Assembly: GCA_031257875.1 (NCBI GenBank)
Contig: JAIRNV010000161.1
Coordinates: 1-41,472 of the forward strand
Origin: Dysgonamonadaceae bacterium
Lineage (GTDB): Bacteria; Bacteroidota; Bacteroidia; Bacteroidales; Azobacteroidaceae
Reading direction: 5' to 3'
DNA: 41,472 nt
Shown here: positions 7,929-17,339 of the stretch, piece after piece
Position numbering within the stretch: the first letter of the stretch is position 1
Layout of the letters: every line of letters begins with the position of its first letter
Notes under the pieces: model-generated
Told to the model about the DNA's origin: nothing
Databases searched by the model: none
The model's input: the letters and a program-made list of their open reading frames with translations, nothing else
Position numbers and translations under genes: made by a program

Positions 7929-8519
7929 ATGCTAAAAAGGTTTAATTTTATTTGTGTTAAAGTGTTGTTAATGGTTATTTTGGCAACTAAGTTTAGTGAT
8001 TGTAGATCTCAGGTTACACTTGGTTCAGATTATATCCTTGCTAAATACGACTATTTTGATGTAAGGGTGGTGGATGGTTTTTACGAGAAGATTATTAGAT
8101 ACGATCAACCTATGTGGGACGATAGACCAATCTACGGCGTTACTTATTATGTTTATAAATTATTTGATGATGTGATACCTCAAGTTTATGTGCAGACTAA
8201 TATGGACTTGTATTATGGATATGGAGAATATACTAAGTTAGAGTGGCGTGAGTTCTGCGATCCCCCCTGTGATTATTTAGGTTACAGCACAGGTTATTCG
8301 TCGAGTGATCCACAAGGAGGCGTAGGGAAGTCCTTTCGTGTCTCTAAATTGGCATACACCTATATTGATGAAAGTGATTATGACGAAGTGAATCCTAATA
8401 GTAGAGTGTATGACAGTCTTGGTAGATTAAGAGGAACCTGGAGTGCTAATTCTTTACAATCTGGAGAAATTGGTATAGTTGTCAACAAACTCAAGGGTTA
8501 TAAATTTATTAAGAGATAA
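7929..8519 (+). CDS. Secreted hypothetical protein, paralog A
   Basis: 196 aa with hydrophobic N-terminus; extensive similarity to 8592-9164. Confidence 0.8.
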   Translation: MLKRFNFICVKVLLMVILATKFSDCRSQVTLGSDYILAKYDYFDVRVVDGFYEKIIRYDQPMWDDRPIYGVTYYVYKLFDDVIPQVYVQTNMDLYYGYGEYTKLEWREFCDPPCDYLGYSTGYSSSDPQGGVGKSFRVSKLAYTYIDESDYDEVNPNSRVYDSLGRLRGTWSANSLQSGEIGIVVNKLKGYKFIKR

Positions 8520-8591
8520 CTGGTAGTTCATGAATCATTCTCATGCTACCTTATCAAAACTCCTAAAAATGTTAAATTAATTTCAATTGTT

Positions 8592-9164
8592 ATGTTAAAA
8601 AGTTTTTATTTTATTTGTATTAAAATGTTGTTAATGGCTATTTTGGCAACTAAGTTTAGTGATTGTAGATCTCAGATTACGCTTGGTTCAGGTTACGCCC
8701 TTGCTAAATTTGACTATTTTGATATAAGGGTGGTGGATGGTTTTTACGAGAAGACTGTTGAATATGATAAAACCATCTACAATGTTACTTATTATATTTA
8801 TAAATTATTTGATGATGTAATACCTGAGGTTTATGTGTGGTCCGATTGGGATGCATTTTTTGGGAATAGTGGGTATACCAAGTTAGAGTGGGATGAATTC
8901 TATAGTCCGATCTGTGATGATTTACGTTATGTGAAAGATATAACAACGGTTCCCGAGCAAGAAGGCGTACAGATATGCTTTCATCTCTCCAAATCACCAT
9001 ATACCTATATTAATGAAATTGATTATGAAGAGGTAACCTCTAATAGTAGCGTGTATGACAGTCTTGGTAGATTAAGAGGAACCTGGAGTGCTAATTCTTT
9101 ACAGTCTGGAGAAATTGGTATAGTTGTCAACAAACTCAAAGGTTATAAATTTATTAAGAGATAA
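8592..9164 (+). CDS. Secreted hypothetical protein, paralog B
   Basis: 190 aa; tandem duplicate of 7929-8519 with conserved downstream spacer. Confidence 0.8.
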   Translation: MLKSFYFICIKMLLMAILATKFSDCRSQITLGSGYALAKFDYFDIRVVDGFYEKTVEYDKTIYNVTYYIYKLFDDVIPEVYVWSDWDAFFGNSGYTKLEWDEFYSPICDDLRYVKDITTVPEQEGVQICFHLSKSPYTYINEIDYEEVTSNSSVYDSLGRLRGTWSANSLQSGEIGIVVNKLKGYKFIKR

Positions 9165-9316
9165 CGGGTAATTTGAGAATCGCTCTCATGTTGCCTCATC
9201 CCCATAAAGGAGGTATGGTTTTATACCTCTGTAGATTTGATAGATTCTATCATTGTATAAAGTTAAGTACTTACAACTAAGATATATTTTTGCGATTAAT
9301 TTCAAATTAGACACTT

Positions 9317-9718
9317 ATGATTCAAGAAGAATTACAGAAGTTTTCAAAAGAAGACCGGATTTCGCTGTTAATTCGCCATTCAGACAGGTATGAAATCCCC
9401 GATGGTGATGAAGGACGTAGTATATTATTGACTGACACAGGTAAAAGAAATGCCATTAAGTTTGGCGAAAATTTATCTGCTTTTAAGGTAAATAAAATCA
9501 TTACAACACCTGTTGAAAGATGCATACAAACGGCAGAATGTATTGTTGATGGATACGGACAAAAGGTTGTTATAGAGCCGTCAAATGTATTTGGCGGTTT
9601 GCATGTCAATGATTGGAAAATTGCTAATGACTTTTTAATTGCTTTTTACCATTTACGAATTCTCTTGACAAAACAATCTATACTTGGGAAAATTGGGTTA
9701 ATTATCTTTCAGGTTTGA
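9317..9718 (+). pseudogene. Histidine phosphatase family-like protein, apparently frameshifted near the C-terminus
   Basis: SLLIRHSDRYEIPDGDEGR...LTDTGKRNAIKFG...TTPVERCIQTAE (RHG-like motif). After about 9640 an alternative frame reads FTNSLDKTIYTWENWVNYLSGLILNNGQYVVGFQNNKQM*. Confidence 0.6.
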
Positions 9719-9727
9719 TTTTAAATA

Positions 9728-9811
9728 ATGGACAATATGTGGTTGGATTTCAAAATAACAAACAGATGTAACAATAACTGCGTTTATTGTGGCGTAAAGG
9801 AAGAGAAATAA
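9728..9811 (+). pseudogene. Truncated radical SAM N-terminal fragment
   Basis: MDNMWLDFKITNRCNNNCVYCGVKEEK* contains a CxxxCxxC motif, then stops after 27 aa. Confidence 0.65.
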
Positions 9812-9907
9812 GGTGATGATCTGTTGAGATTTTTTTTTCGATGCGGCTATAATGTTACATAAAATCAATTCAAATAGAGAATTAACTGTACTAAATGACT
9901 CAAATTT

Positions 9908-10735
9908 ATGATGAAATATAATCCTTCACATATTTATTATATGATTACAATTCAATGTAATCAAAAATGCACCAAATGTTCACATTGGAAACAGAAAGAT
10001 AAAGCTGATAGGTTGCCAATTGAAAAAATTGTGCAGGCAATAAAGAGCATTTCGACGGCTAAAGAATTCTGTATTGTTGGGGGTGAACCGGCGCTTTTTA
10101 AAACCGAAATATATGATATTATTAATGGTATTTCGGATATGTCAATTAGAACTGCAATAATAACAAATGGCGTATTGGCAGACAAAGATTTTATTGATAA
10201 AATTGCAAATTTCAATATCCATATCGTTTTTTCAATTGATACTTTAAACAAAGAATTTTGGAAATTTGTAAGAGGAACAAACTCATACAATGTTGTTTTT
10301 CGGAATTTTGAATATGCCACAGATGCTTTGAGTTCTGATAAAATCAGTATTCAATCTGTGCTGTCTAAAGAAACTGAACCGTATATTTCAGAAGTGGCAG
10401 ATTATGCCAAACGCAAAAATCTTTATCATTCCATACAGGATTATGTTTCAGATGGTTTTAATGGCTCTTGGACTGAAAAAACAGACAAACAGATTGTAAT
10501 TTCCGATAATGGACAGCAATGTTTTTCGGTTGATAGAAATTTATCAATTATGCAAAACGGCGATGTCTTTACCTGCTTTCAACAATCGTGGATTGACGGT
10601 TGCCAAAAACCGCTTGGAAATTTGAATACACAAGAAATGAGCAAAATATTATCATTTGATTATGCTCTGTATATCAGCAAAAAGATGAAAACTTGTAATT
10701 TGCCCTGTAAGGTTTTAAAATGTAATATGAAGTAG
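9908..10735 (+). CDS. Radical SAM protein
   Basis: ITIQCNQKCTKCSHW (CxxxCxxC), FCIVGGEPALF, C-terminal Cys-rich segment. Confidence 0.88.
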   Translation: MMKYNPSHIYYMITIQCNQKCTKCSHWKQKDKADRLPIEKIVQAIKSISTAKEFCIVGGEPALFKTEIYDIINGISDMSIRTAIITNGVLADKDFIDKIANFNIHIVFSIDTLNKEFWKFVRGTNSYNVVFRNFEYATDALSSDKISIQSVLSKETEPYISEVADYAKRKNLYHSIQDYVSDGFNGSWTEKTDKQIVISDNGQQCFSVDRNLSIMQNGDVFTCFQQSWIDGCQKPLGNLNTQEMSKILSFDYALYISKKMKTCNLPCKVLKCNMK

Positions 10736-10737
10736 AT

Positions 10738-11664
10738 ATGCAATTTGACGAAATAATCCTTGAATTAAGTTACAATTGCAATTTAAACTGTACGATGTGC
10801 GGGTTTGGGAAAGATGCCAATCCGTTTAGTAAGAACAAGTTTTTGTCTTTCTACGACTACAAAACTATTCTGCAACAGGTTGGCGACAAAACAAAAACTA
10901 TTCGTCTGAATGGGCGCGGGGAAAGTACAATACATCCCAATTTTGCGGAAATATTGAATTACACAAAACAAACATTCCCGCAACTGAATATCAATCTGTT
11001 TTCTAATTTTTCATTTAGAAACGATAAGGTAATTGATGCTTTAATTGAAAATGGCGTACAACTTTTTGTTTCAATGGACAGCCCGATAGCAAGCGAATTA
11101 ACGGCTATCAGAAAAGGTGCAAATTTTCAATTTATTGAGGATAATATAAAGAAAGTCAGTAAATTATCAAGCAGACCTTTTATTATTTTCACAATACAGG
11201 AGGCAAATATTCAACGTATTTTTGATATGGCAAAATTTGCCTTTGATAATAATTGCCAAATTCTGTACAATACAATTCGTAGAAACGAAGGAATAGAAAC
11301 ATTTGTAGAAACCGTCAAAAACAGTTATCACACAATTATTGAACAATTTGAGGCAGTTGACGAACTATATAAAAACTCAAATCTGCAATGTTTGTATCCC
11401 GACCAACTTGCAGGTATTGAATTAAAAGCCGACCAACCAACACAAACACACGGAACAATGCGTCAATGTCCTGCATTAAATAAGGAATTGTGCATTTTAT
11501 ATGACGGCACAACAACGCCCTGCAATATGTTTAACCCGTATGTCTACGGCAATATTTTCAAGCAGTCGCTGAATGAAATTTGGAATGGTAAAAAACGGAA
11601 TGATTTTTTAAAATCGTATAAGAGTTATTATTACTGTAAAAATTGCGCAAATTTGGGAGTATGA
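10738..11664 (+). CDS. Radical SAM/SPASM-like protein
   Basis: LSYNCNLNCTMCGFG (CxxxCxxC), RLNGRGESTIHPNF, C-terminal TPCNMFNPYVYGN..NEIWNG...YYCKNCANLGV. Confidence 0.9.
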   Translation: MQFDEIILELSYNCNLNCTMCGFGKDANPFSKNKFLSFYDYKTILQQVGDKTKTIRLNGRGESTIHPNFAEILNYTKQTFPQLNINLFSNFSFRNDKVIDALIENGVQLFVSMDSPIASELTAIRKGANFQFIEDNIKKVSKLSSRPFIIFTIQEANIQRIFDMAKFAFDNNCQILYNTIRRNEGIETFVETVKNSYHTIIEQFEAVDELYKNSNLQCLYPDQLAGIELKADQPTQTHGTMRQCPALNKELCILYDGTTTPCNMFNPYVYGNIFKQSLNEIWNGKKRNDFLKSYKSYYYCKNCANLGV

Positions 11665-12627
11665 GTTCATTATCAAATTTTCCTTACGGCAAAATATTAG
11701 ATTATTGGTGCGAGAAACTTTCGGGCAATACAAACCGCACGAAGTTCTCATTAACGAAATGTGTAGAATTTTCTGCATTCAAAAGCAAAAACAAAAAAGA
11801 TAAACCAGTTGCAAATATTAAATTTGTAAAGTTTCCCGATGCGATTGCTAAAAACATACCTGAAAATCCTGTTGTGAGTATAGTAATTCCTGCCTTTGTT
11901 AGAACGGAAAAAGACAAACAAAATATTGTCAATTTGTTTAATTCTATTCAAAAACAAACCCAAAAACCCGACTATGTGATTTTGATTGACGATTGTTCGC
12001 CTGCTGATTTCATTTGCCCAAATACTGTAATTTATCACAGATTGCCACAAAATTCAGGACCCGCAAAGGCAAGAAATGCAGGGAAAAAAATTTGCATTAG
12101 ATAAAAGTTCTGATATAATTGCTTTTACAGATACAGATTGCATACTTTCTGAAAATTGGCTTGAAACGATTTGTAATTCGTTAAATAAAATGAAATTGAC
12201 AAGCATTCTTTCAGGCAACACAATTTCTTATGACAAAAATTGGTTTGGAACTTATCATAATCTAAATGGAACATTAAATGGCCGAAAATTCAAAAATTCT
12301 GAAAAACTTTTATATGGAACAACAGCCAATTTAGCAATAACAAAAGAAATTGCGGCAAAAATTGATTTCAGTGAAAATTTTCCGCTTGCAGCAGGCGAAG
12401 ATATTGAGTTTTGCTTTAGGGCTAATCAACAGGGCTTTGTAATTAAGTACGTTCAAAAAATGATAGTTTTCCATAATTACGGATATACCCGTAATTTTTA
12501 TAAAAATTTGCAGAAGTTCAGAAATCAATTTAAGAAATATGGGCAGGGCGAAACAACTTTGGTAAAAGAAGTTCCTAACTATTATGCTTATTTTGACAAA
12601 ACAGAAGAAATACCGTCAAAAATATGA
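11661..12627 (+). pseudogene. Family 2-type glycosyltransferase split in two ORFs by a frameshift at an A7 run
   Basis: ORF 1 (11661-12104) has VSIVIPAF..LIDDCS..GPAKARNAGKK. ORF 2 (12076-12627) continues FALDKSSDIIAFTDTDCILSENWLE...AAGEDIEFCFRANQQG. Removing one A from 12084-12090 joins them. Confidence 0.8.
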
Positions 12628-12633
12628 AACGAG

Positions 12634-12843
12634 GGTGGTGATTTAAAAAGTATGCCGCTATATTTTATTTAAAAACAGACTGTTATATGCAAGTTTTGGA
12701 TTTTGCTATTTACCGTTTTCCCTTATTTTTTTACTGTATTTTAGGCTAATATGATTCGTCGTGTTTATCACAATTCCTTAAAGTTGCATTTTAGCAATTT
12801 CTTTTTCAGATGATTATAACGGCATACTTTTTATGATACCACC
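12634..12843. mobile_element. MITE-like element with about 28-bp terminal inverted repeats
   Basis: GGTGGTGATTTAAAAAGTATGCCGCTAT at left; reverse complement of right end is GGTGGTATCATAAAAAGTATGCCGTTAT. Confidence 0.5.
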
Positions 12844-12973
12844 GAATATTTAACGCTCTCTCAACATAAAATCACCGGAAAGCAGGGAAAATTGCTTACC
12901 TTTGATGCTTCTGTTATAGAAAATGCCTTGCGGATTTTAAGATTGTTAATTATCAATTAAATAAATAAAGTTT

Positions 12974-13756
12974 ATGTCAAACAAAAGAGAATCACAAATG
13001 CAGGCCTTCGGCCGCCTGCTCGACATATTGGACGAATTGCGCGAAAAATGTCCCTGGGACAGAAAGCAAACCAATGAAAGTTTACGTGCCAATACCATTG
13101 AAGAAACATACGAATTGTGCGAAGCCATCATCAAAGATGACGTTTCCGGCATTAAAAAAGAACTTGGCGATGTGCTTCTTCACATTATTTTTTATGCAAA
13201 AATAGCGGACGAAAAAGGTCAGTTTGATATTGCCGACGTCTGCAATGCCCTGCGCGACAAATTGATTTTCAGACACCCCCATGTTTTCGGAACAGAGAAA
13301 GCCAGCACTTCCGGACAGGTCGAACAAAACTGGGAACAAATCAAACTCAGGGAAAAAGGCGGAAATAAAACGGTTTTGGAGGGAGTCCCCGCTTCGCTTC
13401 CGAGTGTAGTCAAAGCGCACCGGATTCAGGACAAGGCGCGGAACGCCGGTTTTGACTGGGAACAGAAGGAAGATGTCTGGGACAAAGTCCGGGAAGAATT
13501 TACCGAACTGGAACAGGAAATCAGTTCCATGAATCCCGAACGGATGGAAGCCGAGTTCGGCGATTTGTTTTTCAGCCTGATTAATGCCGCCCGCCTGTAT
13601 AAAATCAATCCCGACAATGCTTTGGAGCGCACCAACCAGAAATTTATCAAACGGTTCAATTATATCGAACAGAAAGCGCGCGAAACGGGAAAATCACTGA
13701 AAGAAATGACGTTAGAGGAAATGGAAGTTTTCTGGCAGGAGGCGAAGGGCAAGTAA
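12974..13756 (+). CDS. mazG: Nucleoside triphosphate pyrophosphohydrolase MazG
   Basis: LLDILDELREKCPWDRKQTNESLRANTIEETYELCEAI...KELGDVLLHIIFYAKIA. Confidence 0.95.
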   Translation: MSNKRESQMQAFGRLLDILDELREKCPWDRKQTNESLRANTIEETYELCEAIIKDDVSGIKKELGDVLLHIIFYAKIADEKGQFDIADVCNALRDKLIFRHPHVFGTEKASTSGQVEQNWEQIKLREKGGNKTVLEGVPASLPSVVKAHRIQDKARNAGFDWEQKEDVWDKVREEFTELEQEISSMNPERMEAEFGDLFFSLINAARLYKINPDNALERTNQKFIKRFNYIEQKARETGKSLKEMTLEEMEVFWQEAKGK

Positions 13757-13877
13757 TTCGGATTCGTTTCTTTGTCTTTCTACAATTAGAAAGTTTCGGG
13801 CGGACACAGTTATCTACTGCTTCCTGCGGCCTGCATTTTTTATCTATATTTGTATTTTATAAAAACAATTAAAATCA

Positions 13878-14468
13878 ATGCACGAAGAAATTCATCCATG
13901 GGACAGTTATGTTCCCGCAGGAGCTAAAAGCATCATTATCGGAACTTTTCCTCCTATGCTACGGAATTGGTCATACGATTTCTTTTATCCGAATCGGAAT
14001 AATTATTTTTGGCGAATCATGTCCCGGATTGCCGGCAGTCCTTTGCAATATTTTTCCGGAGCAGAAGCCGTTGAAGAAAGGAAAAATATGCTAAATCAAT
14101 TGGGAGTCGGAGTTTCCGACATGGGTAAAGTCATTTGTCGAACAGATGAAAATTCATCGGATGAAAACCTTGAAATCGTAGAATACATGGATATTTTCGG
14201 CATCCTGAAAGAAAATCCTTCCCTTCGGAAAATCATTTTCACCAGTAGCGCCGGCAAATCAAGCGCTATCGGGTGGTTTAAATCCTGCCTTACTCTTCAC
14301 GGTATTGATTTTCGCATTCCAAAAGGGAAAAGACCTTTACGAACTTTTGTACAAATAGCCGGCAAAGATATTGAAATCGTTCTTCTGTATTCGACCTCAG
14401 CCAGAGCCGGAGCAACCATTTCTTTAGATTCTCTGACGGAATTATTTAGAAACGAAATAAGCGTTTAA
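13878..14468 (+). CDS. Uracil-DNA glycosylase-like family protein
   Basis: AKSIIIGTFPPM..., FFYPNRNNYFWRIMSRIAG, typical of UDG-like fold proteins. Confidence 0.7.
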   Translation: MHEEIHPWDSYVPAGAKSIIIGTFPPMLRNWSYDFFYPNRNNYFWRIMSRIAGSPLQYFSGAEAVEERKNMLNQLGVGVSDMGKVICRTDENSSDENLEIVEYMDIFGILKENPSLRKIIFTSSAGKSSAIGWFKSCLTLHGIDFRIPKGKRPLRTFVQIAGKDIEIVLLYSTSARAGATISLDSLTELFRNEISV

Positions 14469-14606
14469 TTCTTTTAACATAGCCGTTACCATCCGTAAGT
14501 TACGCTACGCTTCACCTACAGTAGCGGCTATGTTAATCCGGATTACGGGTGGAACTCTTTGAATTAATTTTTTTCACAAAAGGCTTGTTAATTCAAAAAT
14601 AATATC

Positions 14607-14614
14607 TACCTTTG
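14607..14614 (+). promoter_or_regulatory. -7 box (TACCTTTG) of tRNA-Phe promoter, TTG near 14586
   Basis: TTG...about 19 bp...TACCTTTG upstream of the tRNA. Confidence 0.55.
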
Positions 14615-14633
14615 CAACCACAAAATAATAAAA

Positions 14634-14706
<73 letters not shown>

Positions 14707-14712
14707 CTTAAA

Positions 14713-14747
14713 AAGAAGCAGTTACGGGAAAGTAACTGCTTTTTTTG
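14713..14747 (+). terminator. Rho-independent terminator after tRNA-Phe
   Basis: AGCAGTTACGGGAAAGTAACTGCTTTTTTTG. Confidence 0.8.
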
Positions 14748-14841
14748 TTGGGAAACAGGGGAGAGAGTATTGCTATAGTAGAAAGTTATCGAAATGAAAC
14801 AGGCAGAGTTTGTCATCGAACTTTGCTCAACGAAACGCAAT

Positions 14842-16299
14842 TTACCGCAACTGCCCGTGCATCGCAGCCGCCGCTTTCCGCCCGTCGCCCATGGCGAGGA
14901 TAACGGTAGCGCCGCCCCTCACAATATCGCCGCCGGCATAAACGTCCGGCAAATCGGTTTGCAGGCTGTCCTGATTCACCATAACCGTTCCCCACTTACT
15001 GACGTTTAATCCGCTAAAAGTGCTTGGGATAAGCGGATTAGGAGAAACCCCGATTGCTACGACAACCAGATCCGCATCTATCGTTTCAACGGCTCCGGGA
15101 ATTTCAACCGGACGCCTGCGCCCGGAAGCATCCGGTTCGCCGAGTTGCATCTTTTGAAGAACCATCTGTTTGACGCGGCCTCTTTCGTCGCCGATGTATT
15201 CAACGGGGTTATGGAGGGTGAGGAAGATAATGCCTTCTTCCTTGGCGTGTTTTACTTCTTCAAGCCGGGCAGGCATTTCTTCTTCCGAACGGCGGTAAAC
15301 AATCATGGCTTTTTCGGCGCCCAAACGGCGGGCTGTCCGCACAGAATCCATTGCCGTATTTCCGCCTCCGATGACAGCGACATTTTTTCCGGAAAAGACA
15401 GGTGTTTCCGCTTCTTCACGACTGGCGCCCATCAGGTTGATGCGCGTAAGGTATTCATTGGAAGACAAAACGCCCGAAAGGTTCTCTCCCGGAATATTCA
15501 TGAAATTGGGCAGTCCGGCGCCGCTCGCTACAAATATGCCCTTAAACCCCTGTTCATGCAAATCTTCGTAGGAAAGCGTCTTTCCGACAATGCAGCTGGT
15601 GATAAACTGCACGCCCATCTTTTGGAGAATGTTAATCTCCACATCCACGATACGGTTCGGCAAACGAAATTCGGGGATTCCGTATTTCAACACGCCTCCG
15701 ATTTCATGTAAAGCTTCAAATACAGTCACGCTGTAACCGTATTTGGCCATGTCGCCGGCAAAGGACAGTCCGGCAGGCCCGGAACCCGCTACCGCAATCT
15801 TAATCCCGTTGTTCGCCGCTAACTGCGGCACCGAAATCGAACCTGTTTCCCGTTCATAATCGGCTGCAAAGCGTTCCAGATAACCGATAGCAACCGGTTT
15901 GCTTTTCATTTTCAAGTGAGTACACAGGCTTTCACACTGTTTTTCCTGCGGACATACGCGGCCGCAAACAGCCGGCAAGGCGGAAGTTTCCTTCAAAACT
16001 TTAGCGGCTTCCAGTATTTCGTTCCGCTCAATATGCTTGATGAATTTGGGAATATTCACCCCCACCGGACAGCCGTTCATACACGAAGGATCGGGACAGT
16101 CCAGACAGCGTTTTGCTTCCATCGCAGCCCGTTCCGGCGATAAACCCGAATTAACTTCGTCATAACTGCGGCTGCGGTATGCCGCGTCCAACTCCGGCAT
16201 TTTCACGCGGGGAATGGCCACACGCTCTTTGTTTTTCATACTTTCTCGCAATGCCTTCCGCCACGCCTCATTTCTCTCTTCTTTTATACTAATATCCAT
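14842..16299 (-). CDS. nfnB: NfnB/GltD-like NADPH-dependent oxidoreductase (glutamate synthase small-subunit-like)
   Basis: CLDCPDPSCMNGCPVGVNIPKFI, AVAGSGPAGLSFAGDMAKYGYSVTVFEA, VAVIGGGNTAMDSVRTARRLG. Confidence 0.85.
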   Translation of the reverse strand: MDISIKEERNEAWRKALRESMKNKERVAIPRVKMPELDAAYRSRSYDEVNSGLSPERAAMEAKRCLDCPDPSCMNGCPVGVNIPKFIKHIERNEILEAAKVLKETSALPAVCGRVCPQEKQCESLCTHLKMKSKPVAIGYLERFAADYERETGSISVPQLAANNGIKIAVAGSGPAGLSFAGDMAKYGYSVTVFEALHEIGGVLKYGIPEFRLPNRIVDVEINILQKMGVQFITSCIVGKTLSYEDLHEQGFKGIFVASGAGLPNFMNIPGENLSGVLSSNEYLTRINLMGASREEAETPVFSGKNVAVIGGGNTAMDSVRTARRLGAEKAMIVYRRSEEEMPARLEEVKHAKEEGIIFLTLHNPVEYIGDERGRVKQMVLQKMQLGEPDASGRRRPVEIPGAVETIDADLVVVAIGVSPNPLIPSTFSGLNVSKWGTVMVNQDSLQTDLPDVYAGGDIVRGGATVILAMGDGRKAAAAMHGQLR

Positions 16300-16335
16300 T
16301 CCACATTCTTAATTTTTAATTCGTAATTCTCAAAT

Positions 16336-16368
16336 TCACTCATAGCCTTTATAAGCATTCAGTCGTAT
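16336..16368 (-). repeat. Direct repeat, copy 1 (nfnA-like 3' end, island/nfnB border)
   Basis: tcactcatagcctttataagcattcagtcgtat; 27/33 identical to 19741-19773. Confidence 0.8.
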
Positions 16369-17100
16369 ATGATTTGTTGTTGCTGCATAAGCCGCAACTT
16401 TGTTTTTTTCGGAAAAATCGAGAATTTTCTCAGTAAACAATGGGATTTTTTTTACCATTGTTTGCTCAAATTCAATATTGTTTTTTTCTGTATGATATTC
16501 AATCTCTTTTGGTATAGCTACACCTTTCTTTAAACTTGTTTTCTGGTAATCTATTGAACGAACAGGATTTGGAATATTAAAATATTGTTGTAAAGTTTCC
16601 CAGTCATTGTTACGAATCGTTACAATATCACGCAAATAGAAACTTACCCAACTTTCACCAATTTTGAAGTTTGGAACGACTTGTTCTAATTTTTCCTGCG
16701 AAATATCTGAATATTTTTTGTCTAATTCAAAACCGATATAATTTCTACCTAACCTTTTTGCTGAAATTGCAGTTGTTCCTGTACCCGAAAATGGGTCTAA
16801 AACAATATCATTTTTATCTGTTGTCATCAAAATCAGTCTATCCATCAAGTGCAAAGGCAGCTGGCAAGGGTGCGGGTCGCGTTTTGAATTGTGTTTAATT
16901 CTATGAATATCTGTCCAAACATCAGAAATCAGGGGTCCAAAAGGGTGTAATCCGTCTTTCTTTCCGCCGTAATCTTTCCATAAATAACCTTGTTTGCGGT
17001 CGCGTTTATGTGGATGGCGGAGTTCGTATATTTTTGCACCTTTCGCTTCTTTTGTGTAAAACAAAATGCCGTAATGCCCCGGTTGCAAGGATTTTCCCAT
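16336..17100 (-). pseudogene. DNA methyltransferase (N4/N6, beta-type order), N-terminally truncated; C-terminal codons resemble the nfnA 3' end
   Basis: KNDIVLDPFSGTGTTAISAKRLGRNYIGFELDKKYSDIS is a motif X/I region, but no DPPY/SPPY motif is present N-terminally. Ends ...HIRLNAYKGYE*. Confidence 0.65.
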
Positions 17101-17108
17101 CCTTGTAT

Positions 17109-17333
17109 TTATTCATATAGGTTCTCAAACTTATTGGATAAAACATTTGGACTTATATCTCCCCCATCGGAATTAAAAGTCTCATTGTTGAACTCATCTG
17201 CAACCCAAACGTAATGCTCAATTCCTCGAATTGAGATTTTCATTGGGACTAAATGAACGCCTGTTGAAAAAATTCTCGGTTGTCGTTCTGCAAATTGATA
17301 ATCTAATAATATCTGCTCTGTTTTTAAACTCAT
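17109..17333 (-). CDS. Small hypothetical protein in R-M island
   Basis: 74 aa ORF on the same strand as its neighbours. Confidence 0.45.
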   Translation of the reverse strand: MSLKTEQILLDYQFAERQPRIFSTGVHLVPMKISIRGIEHYVWVADEFNNETFNSDGGDISPNVLSNKFENLYE

Positions 17334-17339
17334 AATTTT

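Noticed and set aside
14482-14540. Possible regulatory RNA (aacatagccgttac...gtagcggctatgtt)
   Set aside because: A simple inverted repeat after the UDG-like gene; most likely a terminator or another intergenic palindrome, with no further structure to support an RNA call.
15145-15711. 188-aa plus-strand ORF opposite nfnB, and 20646-21506 opposite the DUF4469-like gene
   Set aside because: Antisense shadows of well-supported genes.
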